A DNA stretch of 29,565 nt from CAVRJC01 sp964505725 (GTDB lineage Bacteria; Actinomycetota; Acidimicrobiia; IMCC26256; DASPTH01): contig CAZDJK010000062.1 in the NCBI GenBank assembly GCA_964505725.1, positions 1 through 29,565 of the forward strand, read 5' to 3'. The position numbers and the translations under genes are program-made. Below are positions 1 to 6,276 of this stretch, piece by piece. The notes beneath the pieces are model-generated. The model had not been told where the DNA came from. It saw only the letters and a list, made by a program, of their open reading frames with translations, and searched no databases. Position 1 is the first letter of the stretch, and each line of letters opens with the position of its first letter.

Positions 1-753
1 GCCGAGCGCGCACTGCGCGCCGACGGACGCGGCCCGTCGGCTGGTCTCGATCGCCCGTGCATCCGCGTTCACCGCCAGCGAGGCGAGCTTGGCGCCGACC
101 GCGTCACCCAGGACGTGCTGGAGCATCGACGGCGCCACCGACGCGAGCTGGCCGACGGTGTGGACGCCGAGGGCGGTGAGGCGGGCGTGCGTCACCGGCC
201 CGACGCCCCACAGCAGCTCCACCGGGAGGGGATCGAGGAACGCCCGTTCGCGGCCCGCCTCCACCACGACGATGCCGTCGGGCTTGGCGACCTGCGACGC
301 GACCTTGGCCAGGTGCTTCGTGCTCGCGACTCCCACCGAGACAGGGAGCCCGAGCTCGTCGCGCACCCGCGCCCGGATGGTGGACGCGATCTGCGCCGGC
401 GTTCCGAACAGGTGCACCGCGCCGGCCACCTCGAGGAAAGCCTCGTCGATCGAGATGCGCTCCACGAACGGCGTGAAGTCGCGCAACACGTCGATCACGG
501 CGTCGCCCAGCCGTCGGTACTCGCGGTAATGCCCCGCGACGAACCGCAGCCCGGGGCAGAGCCGCTCCGCCCGCCACCCGGGCATCCCGGCCCGCACCCC
601 GAACGCCTTGGCCTCGTACGACGCGGCGAGCACGACGCCGCCTCCGACTGCGATCGGCTTGCCTCGCAGGCGCGGGTCGAGGAGCTGTTCGACCGAGGCG
701 TAGAACGCGTCGAGATCGGCGTGGAGGATCGTCGCCGTGCCACGCAGGGCCAT
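1..753 (-). CDS. dinB: DNA polymerase IV (Y-family), 5' part, truncated by window edge
   Basis: Error-prone translesion polymerase that copies past damaged bases in the cytoplasm. The minus-strand reading frame from the ATG at 753 stays open to base 1 (251 codons); the little-finger domain lies beyond the window. The N-terminus has the Y-family palm motif DLDAFYASVEQ (near residues 14-24), and SIDEAFLEV follows near residue 100 with the second catalytic Asp-Glu pair. GVASTKHLAKVAS and a helix-hairpin-helix-like LLWGVGPVT segment come later, as in DinB. There is no convincing Shine-Dalgarno sequence; a TATATC box 8 nt before the ATG suggests a leaderless or near-leaderless message. A LexA box lies 14 nt upstream, so SOS induction is expected. 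It has its own promoter, separate from the DUF488 gene that ends at 828. Identity is very secure. Confidence 0.95.
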   Translation of the reverse strand, partial: MALRGTATILHADLDAFYASVEQLLDPRLRGKPIAVGGGVVLAASYEAKAFGVRAGMPGWRAERLCPGLRFVAGHYREYRRLGDAVIDVLRDFTPFVERISIDEAFLEVAGAVHLFGTPAQIASTIRARVRDELGLPVSVGVASTKHLAKVASQVAKPDGIVVVEAGRERAFLDPLPVELLWGVGPVTHARLTALGVHTVGQLASVAPSMLQHVLGDAVGAKLASLAVNADARAIETSRRAASVGAQCALG

Positions 754-767
754 CTCGCGAGGATATA

Positions 768-781
768 CGAACATACGTTCG
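768..781 (-). promoter_or_regulatory. SOS box (LexA operator) of dinB
   Basis: The perfect 14-bp palindrome-type site CGAAC-GTAT-GTTCG (read on the minus strand) matches the Gram-positive/actinobacterial LexA consensus CGAAC-N4-GTTCG in both arms. It sits 14 nt before the dinB ATG at 753 and directly upstream of a TATATC -10-like element, where a bound repressor would block RNA polymerase. The dinB identity of the downstream gene independently supports the call. Confidence 0.88.
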
Positions 782-827
782 CTTCGCCGAGGGGGGTCTT
801 GCGCGGAGTGCCGCAGGTCGCCGGCGG

Positions 828-1373
828 TCAGCCCACCGGCAGAGGTGGTGTCGTCCCGACGTCGTACACGAGACCGCCGGCCACCACGCGCACACCCGCG
901 GTGGGCGGGTGCGGGACCTCACCACCGTCGTGCCCGAGGTGGCGCACCTCCACGTCACACACGAGGGCGAGGTAGTCGGCGAGCAGCCGGCGGTGGCAAC
1001 GCCACCACACCGACTCGCTGCACATCACCGCGACGGGCTCGCGTTCCGCGGCGCTGACGAGCTCGTCCGCGCCGTGGACGAACTCCGGCGTCTCCATGTG
1101 GTCGGCGTACCCGCGGAACGCGTCGTTGCGGAGTGCCCGGTGTCGGGAGCCCGGGGTCGCACGACGCCGCCCGCCGAGCGCGGGCAGCCACCGGTATCCG
1201 ATCCCGTCGGCGGGCAACCACTGCTCCACGGCGTCCCGTGCGAACTGCGGATTGCGTCGGCTCCCCGGGAACGACCGCACGTCGACGAGCTCCGTCACCC
1301 CCGCGTGTCGCAGCAGCGCAGCGAGCGCGGCGGCCGGCAGGGTGCCGTGCCCGACCGTCCGGATCGTCGTCAC
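828..1373 (-). CDS. DUF488 family protein
   Basis: A 181-residue cytoplasmic protein of the DUF488 family, whose biochemical role is unknown. Family features visible here are the N-terminal TVGHGT (residues 6-11), VDVRSFPGSRRNPQF in the first third, and the cysteine motif MCSESVWWRCHRRLLADYL two-thirds along, with the two Cys and the CHR expected of the family. The GTG start at 1373 overlaps the stop of the upstream SDR gene by 4 nt (GTGA), so the two are probably co-transcribed and translationally coupled. Longer in-frame extensions run into the SDR coding region and are not credible. The family is often assigned a nucleic-acid or repair-related role only by association; nothing here settles it. 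Confidence 0.85.
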   Translation of the reverse strand: MTTIRTVGHGTLPAAALAALLRHAGVTELVDVRSFPGSRRNPQFARDAVEQWLPADGIGYRWLPALGGRRRATPGSRHRALRNDAFRGYADHMETPEFVHGADELVSAAEREPVAVMCSESVWWRCHRRLLADYLALVCDVEVRHLGHDGGEVPHPPTAGVRVVAGGLVYDVGTTPPLPVG

Positions 1374-2143
1374 ATGTGCAGGACGATCCCGCCGTCGACG
1401 ACCATGACCTGGCCGGTGATCCAGTGCCCGGCCGGCGAGACGAACAGGAGCAGGGCGCCGCACAGCTCCTCCGGGTCGCCGCGGGCCTTGAGCGCGGCGC
1501 GGTCCTTCATCATCTGGTAGTAGGGGGAGTCGTCGCCGGTGAGCGCGGCCCCGGCGAGCGACTGCGTGAGCCCCGGTGCGATCGCGTTGACGTTGATGTT
1601 CGACGGGCCGAGCTCCCTCGCCAGGGTGGTGGTGAGCCCGATGACGGCGATCTTGGTGATGCCGTAGACCGACTCGGCCGGGAACGCGCCGATCGACGTC
1701 TGGTTCACGATGCTGCCGCCGCCCCGTTTGCGCATCTCGGGGACCGCCGCCCGCGCGCAGAGCCACTGCCCCTTGACGTTCACCGCGAAGCCCTGGTCCC
1801 AGAGGTCGACCGGGAAGTCGAGGGTGCCACCTCCGGCCGTGAGCGAGGCCATGAGGGCCGCGTTGTTCACGAGGATGTCGACCCCGCCGAACTCCGCGAC
1901 CGCGCGCTGGACCATCACGTCGACCGACTGCTCGTCGGCGATGTCAACGCCGACCGCTACCGCCTTGCCTCCGTCGGCGACGATGCCCTCGGCCACGCCC
2001 TTGGCGCCGGCCTCGTTCACGTCCGCGCAGACGACCGCCGCGCCGCGCTCCGCGAGCGCGCCCGCGTACGCCTGGCCGATCCCACCGACCGCGGCGCCGG
2101 TGACGATGGCGACCTTGCCCTCGAGCGAGAAGTCGACGATCAA
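1370..2143 (-). CDS. Short-chain dehydrogenase/reductase (SDR)
   Basis: Classical NAD(P)-dependent SDR of 257 residues, probably oxidising or reducing a hydroxyl/keto group. The Rossmann motif TGAAVGGIG is near residue 15, NNAA follows beta-4 near residue 93, and the catalytic triad is Ser150, Tyr160 and Lys164 (YGITK). The C-terminus GQVMVVDGG is typical. I chose the TTG at 2143 because it follows a good ribosome site (AGGGAGG, 7 nt away) and starts just before the usual SDR N-terminus. A GTG at 2197 would add 18 residues of poor quality. The stop overlaps the GTG of the DUF488 gene. The FadR-type regulator gene ends 75 bp upstream on the same strand and may control it. Substrate cannot be told from sequence. 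Confidence 0.88.
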   Translation of the reverse strand: MIVDFSLEGKVAIVTGAAVGGIGQAYAGALAERGAAVVCADVNEAGAKGVAEGIVADGGKAVAVGVDIADEQSVDVMVQRAVAEFGGVDILVNNAALMASLTAGGGTLDFPVDLWDQGFAVNVKGQWLCARAAVPEMRKRGGGSIVNQTSIGAFPAESVYGITKIAVIGLTTTLARELGPSNINVNAIAPGLTQSLAGAALTGDDSPYYQMMKDRAALKARGDPEELCGALLLFVSPAGHWITGQVMVVDGGIVLHM

Positions 2144-2218
2144 CGCGCTGCCTCCCTGAATCGGCAACCCGGACGGCGCCCGAGCCGCCGGGGACACCGA
2201 CTCTAAATCATCAACGAC

Positions 2219-2998
2219 TTATGCGCTGGCGCGGCGGTCGCGGGCGGGCGGTTCCCGGTCCCGCGTCTGACGCAGGATGTCCGGGCGGACCGTGCTCAGC
2301 ATGTGGGCCCGCCAGAGTGCGCCCGCGGCCTCTGCCTCACCGGCCTCGATGAGGTCGACGACCTCGCCGAAGCGGCGCGCGTTCCACTCGACCTGCTCGG
2401 GGTCGTCGGCCTTGGGATCGAGGTGGCGGTGGAGCTCCTGGTGCACGAGGCTGCGGATCACGAGCGCGAACAACCGGATCGACTGGTTCCCCGACGCCTC
2501 GAGCAGGAGCACGACGAAGTCGGCGGCGACCTCGCCGAATTCGGCCATCGTCGTGCACTCGTGAGCGCGCGACACGCACTCGCGCAGACGCTCGAGCTGG
2601 AACTCGGTGCAGCGCTCGGCGGCGAGGCTGACGGCTCCCGGTTGGAGGATCATCAGCGCCTCGAGCAGGTCGCCGAGGTCGGCGCCTTCGATCTGCAGGT
2701 AGAGGCCGGCCTTCTGCGCGAGCACGTCGACGTCGAGGTCCTGGATCCGCGGGCCGCCGCCCGGACCCCACTGGATCCTGACGATGCCCTCGGCCTCGAG
2801 GATGCGCAGCGCGGCCCGCATGGTCGGCTGCGAGACGTCGTACTCCTGCATGAGGACCGACTCGGGTGGCAGCGAGTCACCCGACTTCAGCGCGCCGGTC
2901 GCGACGTCGTCGCGGATCGCGGCCGCGATCCACGCGGCCTTTCCGCGGGGTGGGATGCCGGGACGTCCGGGACCGGGAGTGGTGTCGGTGTCGACCAT
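2219..2998 (-). CDS. GntR-family transcriptional regulator, FadR/FCD type
   Basis: A 259-residue DNA-binding protein. Residues about 18-85 form the GntR winged helix-turn-helix: SLPPESVLMQEYDVSQPTMR, then ALRILEAEGIVRIQ, matching the usual 'LPsE..la..~gVSr.tvR.AL..Le..G' pattern. The rest is a helical FCD-like effector domain that usually binds an organic acid or acyl-CoA. In typical FCD proteins a His starts the sixth helix ('H..il.al..gd...A'); here that place reads RRFGEVVDLIEAGEAEAAG, so one expected metal-ligand His is missing, while the later RAHM His is present. It lies upstream of an SDR gene on the same strand and divergent from the encapsulin operon, so it could control either. Start: ATG at 2998; TAA stop at 2219. 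Confidence 0.88.
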   Translation of the reverse strand: MVDTDTTPGPGRPGIPPRGKAAWIAAAIRDDVATGALKSGDSLPPESVLMQEYDVSQPTMRAALRILEAEGIVRIQWGPGGGPRIQDLDVDVLAQKAGLYLQIEGADLGDLLEALMILQPGAVSLAAERCTEFQLERLRECVSRAHECTTMAEFGEVAADFVVLLLEASGNQSIRLFALVIRSLVHQELHRHLDPKADDPEQVEWNARRFGEVVDLIEAGEAEAAGALWRAHMLSTVRPDILRQTRDREPPARDRRASA

Positions 2999-3069
2999 GG
3001 GTGCGTCAGCCGGCGTCGCCTAGGGGTAGTGATGGGCGGGTAGGGACAGGAGTGCTCTCGCCCTGAGAC

Positions 3070-3075
3070 TAGGTT
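3070..3075 (+). promoter_or_regulatory. Putative -10 box of the encapsulin operon
   Basis: TAGGTT fits the actinobacterial TANNNT -10 pattern and would start transcription near 3082, about 40 nt before the ferritin-like ATG at 3123. No clear -35 is seen at 16-18 bp. Two CGATCG hexamers (3081-3086 and 3095-3100) lie just downstream. A strong ribosome site (GAGGAGG, 3108-3114) stands 8 nt before the start codon. Confidence 0.35.
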
Positions 3076-3122
3076 CTCGACGATCGGTCCACGGCGATCG
3101 CACCCCAGAGGAGGCACCGAGG

Positions 3123-3491
3123 ATGGCGAGCGAGGGCTTGCACGAGTCGGCGGAGCTGCTGGATGCCGAGACCATCGACCGGCACCGGGCGATGACGTCG
3201 CTCGTCGAGGAGCTCGAGGCGATCGACTGGTACGACCAGCGCGTGCGCGCGACGGACGACCCTGAGCTCGCTTCGGTGCTCGCGCACAACCGCGACGACG
3301 AGAAGGAGCACGCAGCCATGGCATTGGAGTACATCCGGCGCCGCGATCCCGCATTCGACAAGCAGCTGCGGATCTATCTCTTCACGTCGGGACCGCTCGT
3401 ATCGGTCGAGGACAGCGGGGACGACGCGGGTGATGCCGGTTCGTCCCCGAGCGGGGGAAGCCTCGGCATCGGTAGCCTGAGGAACGCGTGA
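3123..3491 (+). CDS. Encapsulated ferritin-like protein (EncFtn) cargo
   Basis: A 122-residue ferroxidase of the EncFtn family, which oxidises Fe(II) inside an encapsulin shell. The two-helix core holds VEELEAIDWYDQRV (residues 28-41) and AHNRDDEKEHAAM (54-66). Expected ferroxidase ligands are present: Glu30, Glu60 and His63, with Trp36-Tyr37 nearby, by analogy with the Rhodospirillum rubrum protein. After an acidic, Gly/Ser-rich linker (about 95-112) the chain ends in LGIGSLRNA (114-122), a clear encapsulin cargo-loading peptide. EncFtn assembles from dimers into an open decamer. The encapsulin gene starts at the last base of its stop codon. Start ATG at 3123 has a strong GAGGAGG ribosome site. 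This assignment is very secure from core motif, targeting tail and neighbour together. Confidence 0.95.
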   Translation: MASEGLHESAELLDAETIDRHRAMTSLVEELEAIDWYDQRVRATDDPELASVLAHNRDDEKEHAAMALEYIRRRDPAFDKQLRIYLFTSGPLVSVEDSGDDAGDAGSSPSGGSLGIGSLRNA

Positions 3492-4300
3492 TGTCCGATC
3501 ACCTGCACCGACAGCTCGCGCCCATCAGCGACGCGGCATGGGCGGAGATCGAGGCCGACGTCAAGCCACGCCTGACCGCCTACCTCGCCGCGCGCAAGCT
3601 GGTCGACTTCGAGGGGCCCAAGGGCTGGGAGCACTCGGCGAAGGATCTCGGCCGCACCCAGCGCATCGGAGCGCCGCCGGCGCTCTCGGCGGCGCAGCGT
3701 GTCGTGATGCCGCTCGTCGAGGTGCGCGCCGACTTCGCGCTCGGAAGGGACGAGCTCGCGGCCGTCGAGCGCGGCGCGCAGGGAGTCGACCTGTCGCCGC
3801 TCGACTCGGCCGCCCGGGCCCTCGCCCTCGCGGAGAACCGGTCGGTCTTCCACGGCAACGCCGCGGCCGGGATCACGGGCATTGCCGAAGCGAGCGACCA
3901 CGCGCCCATCGTGCTCGACCCCGACGTCGCCGCGTGCCCATCGGCGGTGGCGCGCGCGGTCGACGCGCTGCGCCAGGCGGGGATCGGCGGGCCGTTCGGG
4001 CTCGCGATCGCACCCGGCATCTACACCGAGATCGTCGAGACCACCGAGCACGGTGGCTATCCGCTCTTCGATCATCTCCGTGAGATCCTCGGGGGCGCCG
4101 TGGTGTGGGCACCCGGGATCGATGGAGGTGTGGTGCTGAGCCTGCGCGGCGGCGACTTCGTGCTCGAGTGCGGCCAGGACATCTCGATCGGCTACGCGAG
4201 CCACGACTCCGAGGGCGTGAACCTCTATCTCGAAGAGACCTTCACGTTCTGCGTGCTCGAGCCGGACGCGGCGATCGCCCTCGAGGTCAAGAGCGGTTAG
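3491..4300 (+). CDS. Family 1 encapsulin shell protein
   Basis: HK97-fold shell protein of 269 residues, the usual size for family 1 (linocin M18-like) encapsulins that form a 24-nm, 60-subunit compartment. Visible family features are the N-terminal LAPISDAAWAEIEADV (the helix that binds cargo peptides), ARKLVDFEGPKGWEHSA, LVEVRADFALGRDEL, SVFHGNAAAGITGI and the C-terminal GQDISIGYASHDSEGVNLY followed by ETFTFCVLEPDAAI. The ATG at 3491 shares its A with the cargo gene's TGA; a GTG at 3488 would add one Met. The product should package the EncFtn as an iron store or iron-detoxifying compartment. The shell has no signal peptide and is cytoplasmic. Two redox genes follow with gaps of 6 and 4 nt. 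Confidence 0.96.
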   Translation: MSDHLHRQLAPISDAAWAEIEADVKPRLTAYLAARKLVDFEGPKGWEHSAKDLGRTQRIGAPPALSAAQRVVMPLVEVRADFALGRDELAAVERGAQGVDLSPLDSAARALALAENRSVFHGNAAAGITGIAEASDHAPIVLDPDVAACPSAVARAVDALRQAGIGGPFGLAIAPGIYTEIVETTEHGGYPLFDHLREILGGAVVWAPGIDGGVVLSLRGGDFVLECGQDISIGYASHDSEGVNLYLEETFTFCVLEPDAAIALEVKSG

Positions 4301-4306
4301 GACGCC

Positions 4307-4918
4307 GTGGCGAGGTTCACGCGCGGCTTCGTCGGGCGCTCTGCGGCGGCGCGCGACCGGCGGCTCCCGCCCGGCCAGTACGACACGGGGAAGAGCTGGC
4401 CGGTGCTCACGGCGGAGGTCACGCCGCGCCTGTCGACCGACTCCTGGACGTTCCGCGTGGAGGGTCTGGTCGAGCAGCCGGCGTCGTGGACCTGGGAAGA
4501 GATCCACGCGCTGCCCGGTTCGGTGTACGAGGGTGACATCCACTGCGTCACGACGTGGTCGAAGCTCGGGATGACGTTCGCCGGGGTGTCGATCGACACG
4601 TTGCTCGACATCGCCCGCCCGCGGCCGAGCGCAACCCACGTGCTCGCGTTCTCGCACACCGGCTACACGACCAACCTGCCGCTGGCCGACGTCACCGGCG
4701 GGAAGGCCTGGGTTGCGTGGGAAGCCGACGGTGAGCCGCTCGCCCGGGAGCACGGCGGCCCGGCGCGGCTGCTCGTACCGCACCTCTACTTCTGGAAGAG
4801 CGCGAAGTGGGTCGCGGGCCTGCGGTTGCTGGACCACGACGAGCCCGGGTTCTGGGAGCAGAACGGGTACCACGACCGCGGCGACCCCTGGCTCGAGCAG
4901 CGCTACCAGGGCGATTGA
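4307..4918 (+). CDS. Sulfite-oxidase-like molybdopterin oxidoreductase
   Basis: A 203-residue protein made of the molybdopterin-binding domain of the sulfite oxidase/MsrP superfamily alone. The fold-defining stretch runs from WTFRVEGLVEQPASWTWEE (about 47-65) through EGDIHCVTTWSKLGMTF, with Cys80 expected to bind molybdenum, to GGPARLLVPHLYFWKSAKWV (about 146-165) and a conserved tail GFWEQNGYHDRGDPW. There is no Tat signal, heme or dimerisation domain, so it should be a cytoplasmic single-domain enzyme that gets electrons from a partner. That partner is probably the flavin reductase 4 nt downstream. The GTG at 4307 has AGGA 5 nt upstream and follows the encapsulin stop by 6 nt. It shows no encapsulin-loading peptide. 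Substrate unknown. Confidence 0.88.
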   Translation: MARFTRGFVGRSAAARDRRLPPGQYDTGKSWPVLTAEVTPRLSTDSWTFRVEGLVEQPASWTWEEIHALPGSVYEGDIHCVTTWSKLGMTFAGVSIDTLLDIARPRPSATHVLAFSHTGYTTNLPLADVTGGKAWVAWEADGEPLAREHGGPARLLVPHLYFWKSAKWVAGLRLLDHDEPGFWEQNGYHDRGDPWLEQRYQGD

Positions 4919-4922
4919 CGCC

Positions 4923-5624
4923 ATGCCGCCGATGCGGTGGCACACCGCCCGCGTGCTCTCGATCAGGGACGAGACGCCGACCGCGAAGACGTTCCGGTTC
5001 GGCCTCGAGCGCCCGATGCCACACCGTGCGGGCCAGCACTACGTCGTGCGCCTCACTGCGCCCGACGGCTACACCGCGTCGCGCTCGTACTCGGTGGCGT
5101 CCGCACCCGACGGATCGGCGGAGTTCGAGCTCACGGTCGAGCGGATGGAACAGGGCGAGGTGTCGACGTTCCTGCACGACGTGGTCGAGCCGGGCGACGA
5201 GATCGACGTTCGGGGGCCGATCGGCGGCTGGTTCGTGTGGGAGGGCACGACGCCGGCGCTGCTCGTCGGCGGCGGGTCGGGGGTCGTCCCGCTGATGGCC
5301 ATGCTCCGTCTGGCGCGTGCGACCGGCCGGAGCGACCTCGTACGGCTCGTGGTGTCGGTGCGGGAGCCGACCGACCTCTACTACCGCGACGAGATCATGG
5401 GCCCGGAGACGACGGTCGTGTACACGCGCGTGGCGCCGTCGTCGTCGACGCGCATCCCCGCGCGGATCATGGTCGACGAGCTCGAGTCGGCCCTGCTGCC
5501 GGGGGCGACGGCCTACGTGTGCGGCTCGAGCCGGTTCGCCGACGGAGCGAGCGACCTGGTGATGGAGGCGGGCATCCCGGCCGAGCGCATACGTGTCGAG
5601 CGCTTCGGACCGACCGGCCCGTAG
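4923..5624 (+). CDS. Ferredoxin-NADP+ reductase-like FAD oxidoreductase
   Basis: A 233-residue flavoprotein reductase of the FNR superfamily. The FAD-binding barrel has SRSYSVASAP (near residue 58), matching the RxYS motif that grips the flavin, and GPIGGWFVW for the pyrophosphate. The NAD(P) domain begins with LLVGGGSGVVPLMAMLR (near 116) and ends with YVCGSSRFADGASDLVMEAG and IRVERFGPTG. There is no 2Fe-2S domain after it, so it resembles stand-alone reductases that pass electrons directly to a partner protein. Its gene starts 4 nt after the molybdopterin gene, with which it probably forms an electron-transfer pair. The end is 21 bp from the convergent flavodoxin gene. Confidence 0.88.
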   Translation: MPPMRWHTARVLSIRDETPTAKTFRFGLERPMPHRAGQHYVVRLTAPDGYTASRSYSVASAPDGSAEFELTVERMEQGEVSTFLHDVVEPGDEIDVRGPIGGWFVWEGTTPALLVGGGSGVVPLMAMLRLARATGRSDLVRLVVSVREPTDLYYRDEIMGPETTVVYTRVAPSSSTRIPARIMVDELESALLPGATAYVCGSSRFADGASDLVMEAGIPAERIRVERFGPTGP

Positions 5625-5645
5625 CCGACGCCCGCGTGGGTGCGG

Positions 5646-6194
5646 TCAGCTCGCTGCTTTCGACTCCAGCAGGGCTGCGATGTGCGCGGCGAACTCGTCG
5701 ACCGCGCCCCAGTCCGTGTAGTAGTAGTCGCGGGTCGTGTCGGTGTCGTCGCCCTCGCGCTTGGTGATCGCGTGCATGACGTGCCGTTTGATCCAGCCGT
5801 AACGCGTGTACATGAGCGCACCGGCGAACATGGCGACGAGATCGGGGTCGTAGCCGGTGTCGTCCAGGAGATCGTCGACCAAGCCGTGGGCGACGCCTGC
5901 GTGCTCCTCGTCGGCTTTCGCCGACGTCATGCTCACTTGGAAGAACGCGGACGGCATCCGGTTGAGCGTGTCGACGTGTTGACGGAGGAACTTCACCATC
6001 GCGCGGCTGTGACGCCCCACGTAGATCGGGTCGCCGAGCACGACGGCGTCGAAACCGGGCGGGGCGGGTGCGTCCTCGACCGGCGCCAACTCGACGTGGT
6101 TCCCGCGATCTCTCAGTACGCCGGCGATGCGGTCCGCGATCGTTGCCGTCTGGCCCTCCTCGCTGTGGAAGGCGACGAGAACCTTTGCGGCCAC
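5646..6194 (-). CDS. HemG-like flavodoxin-domain protein
   Basis: A 182-residue FMN-binding flavodoxin-fold protein of the size of HemG, the menaquinone-dependent protoporphyrinogen IX dehydrogenase. Residues 4-20 read VLVAFHSEEGQTATIAD, with the SxxGxT loop that holds the FMN phosphate. VVLGDPIYVGRHSRAMVKFL gives the second flavin loop, and FAGALMYTRYGWIKRHVM matches the HemG-type 'f.G.l.y..y.~~.r~~m' segment. A general flavodoxin or oxygen-insensitive quinone-linked role is possible, so I give no gene symbol. The GTG at 6194 lies 7 nt after a TAGGTT -10 box with no Shine-Dalgarno sequence, so the message is probably leaderless. It is divergent from the acyl-CoA ligase gene. Confidence 0.82.
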   Translation of the reverse strand: MAAKVLVAFHSEEGQTATIADRIAGVLRDRGNHVELAPVEDAPAPPGFDAVVLGDPIYVGRHSRAMVKFLRQHVDTLNRMPSAFFQVSMTSAKADEEHAGVAHGLVDDLLDDTGYDPDLVAMFAGALMYTRYGWIKRHVMHAITKREGDDTDTTRDYYYTDWGAVDEFAAHIAALLESKAAS

Positions 6195-6201
6195 GCGCGC
6201 C

Positions 6202-6207
6202 AACCTA
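6202..6207 (-). promoter_or_regulatory. Leaderless-type -10 box of the flavodoxin gene
   Basis: TAGGTT (minus strand) stands 7 nt before the GTG at 6194, the spacing that puts transcription start on the first base of the coding region. It is preceded by CGGCAGCGG, a sequence almost repeated in front of the divergent ligase promoter. Confidence 0.55.
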
Positions 6208-6263
6208 CCGCTGCCGTCGCAACTGGGCGGGTTCCGAGGCGGGCGACGCAGCGCGGCAACGGT

Positions 6264-6269
6264 TAGGGT
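6264..6269 (+). promoter_or_regulatory. Leaderless-type -10 box of the acyl-CoA ligase gene
   Basis: TAGGGT is followed by 7 nt and then the GTG start at 6277, and no ribosome site is present. Upstream CGGCAACGG (6254-6262) mirrors CGGCAGCGG of the divergent gene, making the two promoters near copies in opposite directions. Confidence 0.55.
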
Positions 6270-6276
6270 CGGCGCC

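Noticed and set aside
2144..2218. FadR-type operator between the SDR and regulator genes
   Set aside because: TCATCAACGA here is only partly symmetrical and does not match the TGGTNNNACCA-type sites known for FadR relatives.
3041..3075. IdeR/DtxR iron box at the encapsulin promoter
   Set aside because: Only one half, TAGGTT, resembles the consensus; no matching inverted half is present.
4307..5624. Sulfite-oxidase-like and reductase proteins as extra encapsulin cargo
   Set aside because: Their C-termini (LEQRYQGD and RFGPTGP) do not resemble the LxIGSL loading peptide found on the EncFtn.
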